NCBI GenBank assembly: GCA_949130495.1
Contig: OX422218.1
Span: forward strand, 37,193,651 to 37,257,650
Length of the DNA stretch: 64,000 nt
Reading direction: 5' to 3'
DNA from: Sambucus nigra
Taxonomy: Eukaryota; Streptophyta; Magnoliopsida; Dipsacales; Adoxaceae
The position numbers were made by a program, and so were the translations under genes. The notes below the pieces were generated by a model. That model was not told the origin of the DNA. It saw only the letters and a program-made list of their open reading frames with translations, and ran no database searches. Shown piece after piece: positions 62,645 to 64,000 of this stretch. Numbering within the stretch: position 1 is the stretch's first letter; each line of letters opens with the position of its first letter.

Positions 62645-62863
62645 GCAAATTCTTACATCATTTGGCGAGTTTTTCTATTGATGAAGTTTTAATAATATTT
62701 TTGTTTCATTTGAAGTCATAGTTTTCTATTTCAATTGTAATAATATCACATGACCAATTTGTTTAATTTGAGTTTAAGAAGTGACATTTTCATAATTTGT
62801 TTAATTTCTTATATGCAACATGACATTTATTTTAACCTATTAATGCATGATTTAAATTTGAAG
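62645..62863. mobile_element. 219-bp insertion unique to block B
   Basis: The word ATTAT at 62640-62644 is repeated at 62864-62868, while block A has a single copy at about 8560. The insert is AT-rich, non-coding, starts GCAAATTCTTAC and ends TTTAAATTTGAAG. Its ends are only weakly complementary. A small non-autonomous element is likely, but the class is unknown. Confidence 0.5.
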
Positions 62864-63059
62864 ATTATTAAATGGATTTCCAACAATACAAAGAGTAGAA
62901 TGGGGAGACTAACAAAATAACAAATAATCATTTATAGGGAGTTTAAGAATTTGATATATACGATTATAAGCATCATAAATGTGACAAGATTTCGTGTATG
63001 TGAACCCGTTGTATGAACGGAAAATATGTATCTTTAGAAAACATAGAATTGCATTTGCT

Positions 63060-63860
63060 ATAGTGGGGAACTTGTCAAGACCTTAAGATATGAAAATACC
63101 AAGGTGAAAAAACTATACCTTATTTTCCAAATAATTACCGTTACCCAATCGCGTAAGGAAACCCCAACGAGTGGACATGGTGATTCACCAACATATATTC
63201 CATTGGCCGACCTAATTGATGATGCTTACGGAGTCCACCACCATCAAAACCACCAACCTATGGATACTGAAAATGTGTATTATGAGCAAGTAAGTGAACA
63301 ATTTGATGCTAAGTTACTAGAGATCGTGAATACATACAGTTGAGAGTCGAAGAGACTATACCGTTTTATAAAAGATTTCGATGAAGATCACTCTGAATTA
63401 TATGCAATGATTGGTTAGAATAATTTGAAGAGTCATTATAGTTTTCATAGCAACAGCGTAGCAGGAATTCCTAAGTCAATTAAAGATATAATCCCAAATT
63501 AGAACACATTAGTAGACAATTATCCTAGAATGAAGTAGAGATTGAAGAGTGTGAGATAAATCCATTACGAAATTTGGCACTCATATGGGTGAAGAGTCCA
63601 CACTTAAAGCAATGATGACGTGGGCATGATAGAGTTTGTCTCTCATAAGGACACTGAACCAAGTTAGCTATATAGAAATGGTAAGATGAGTTTGTAAACC
63701 TTAAGTGTAAAGATAGGTAGGGTCCGAACGATCCTATTAAAGCGAAGACATGATGCAGACGATCAATATTTTTTAACTCGTCATATTGCAATGACCATCA
63801 TATAAGGCATATAATTGATGTGTTTCATATAGAGAACAATTTTGCAATTAATCTAGGTGG
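63060..63860 (+). pseudogene. CACTA TNP2 transposase N-terminal remnant (block B)
   Basis: Counterpart of 8755-9570, with DLIDDAYGVHHHQNHQPMD and EQFDAKLLEI, then the same pattern of stops, then the HIIDV block near 63800-63820. Several substitutions differ from block A. Stops are shared, so it was already dead before the copies separated. Confidence 0.68.
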
Positions 63861-64000
63861 ATCTCACTCAAATGTCTAATGGTGGATAATCTTATTTGTG
63901 GGGTTTACGAATCCTTAGGATGTATATGATGCACGATTACTGTGGTTAACGAAATTTTTATTTGCAAAGGCCCACAGACTTCCATTTTATTTTTGGTGTT

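Larger units (their letters stand above)
55915..64000 (+). repeat. Block B: second copy of the large repeat
   Basis: Same orientation as block A and continues past the window edge. It lacks the RT fragment of 1910-2669, keeps the 612 bases lost from A (56374-56984), and carries a 219-base insertion at 62645-62863. It contains the tRNA-like SINE head (55922-55998) and a TNP2 remnant (63060-63860). No gene in 56200-63050 can be supported. Confidence 0.87.

Overview
This is nuclear DNA of a flowering plant, probably a eudicot. The evidence is an AT-rich background with long CT/AT/GT/ATT microsatellites, an L1-type LINE with a DUF4283-type ORF1, CACTA transposase remnants, Ty1/copia and Ty3/gypsy debris, ~3-kb LTRs with an initiator-Met-tRNA primer site, and one broken BAHD acyltransferase gene with the family's usual single intron. 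I see no intact host protein-coding gene. The window is a nested transposon landscape, and nearly every long open frame belongs to a mobile element.

Layout. 1-1630 is a decayed CACTA TNP2 transposase. 1633 to about 9690 (block A) is a large repeat that recurs in the same orientation at 55915-64000 (block B, cut by the window edge). A shorter copy lies at about 28575-31515 (block C). Block A carries a LINE-like reverse-transcriptase fragment (1910-2669) that B and C lack. Each of A and B ends in a second CACTA TNP2 remnant (8755-9570 and 63060-63860). 9951-14524 is the 3' part of a gypsy-like element: a 272-codon ORF with an acidic tail, a polypurine tract and a 1.65-kb LTR. 14910 is a lone CACTA terminal repeat. 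17923-19849 (minus) is the BAHD pseudogene, and a GCCTAGGC-rich MITE-like repeat lies just upstream of its start codon. 21762-28413 is a complete LINE with a 17-bp target-site duplication, damaged by two stops and three frameshifts, all three frameshifts in G runs. 31520 and 38198 are Helitron-type 3' termini. 34975-37974 is a solo LTR. 38399-41335 is a second solo LTR from another family with a perfect 5-bp target duplication. 43454-55029 is a minus-strand, non-coding (LARD-like) LTR retrotransposon of that second family, arranged as LTR, internal, LTR, truncated internal, sharing the middle LTR. It sits inside a Ty1/copia fragment (55030-55390).

How the parts relate. The elements do not form a pathway; they record insertions in order. 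The copia fragment was hit by the LARD array, the Helitron-like end by the solo LTR, and the CACTA TNP2 gene is cut by block A. The most unusual signal is a cluster of short perfect palindromes (CGAATCGATTCG in one LTR family, CGATCGATCG in the other) at a similar internal position in two LTR families that I otherwise cannot align. Identities and ages are judged by eye; no alignment or database search was run.
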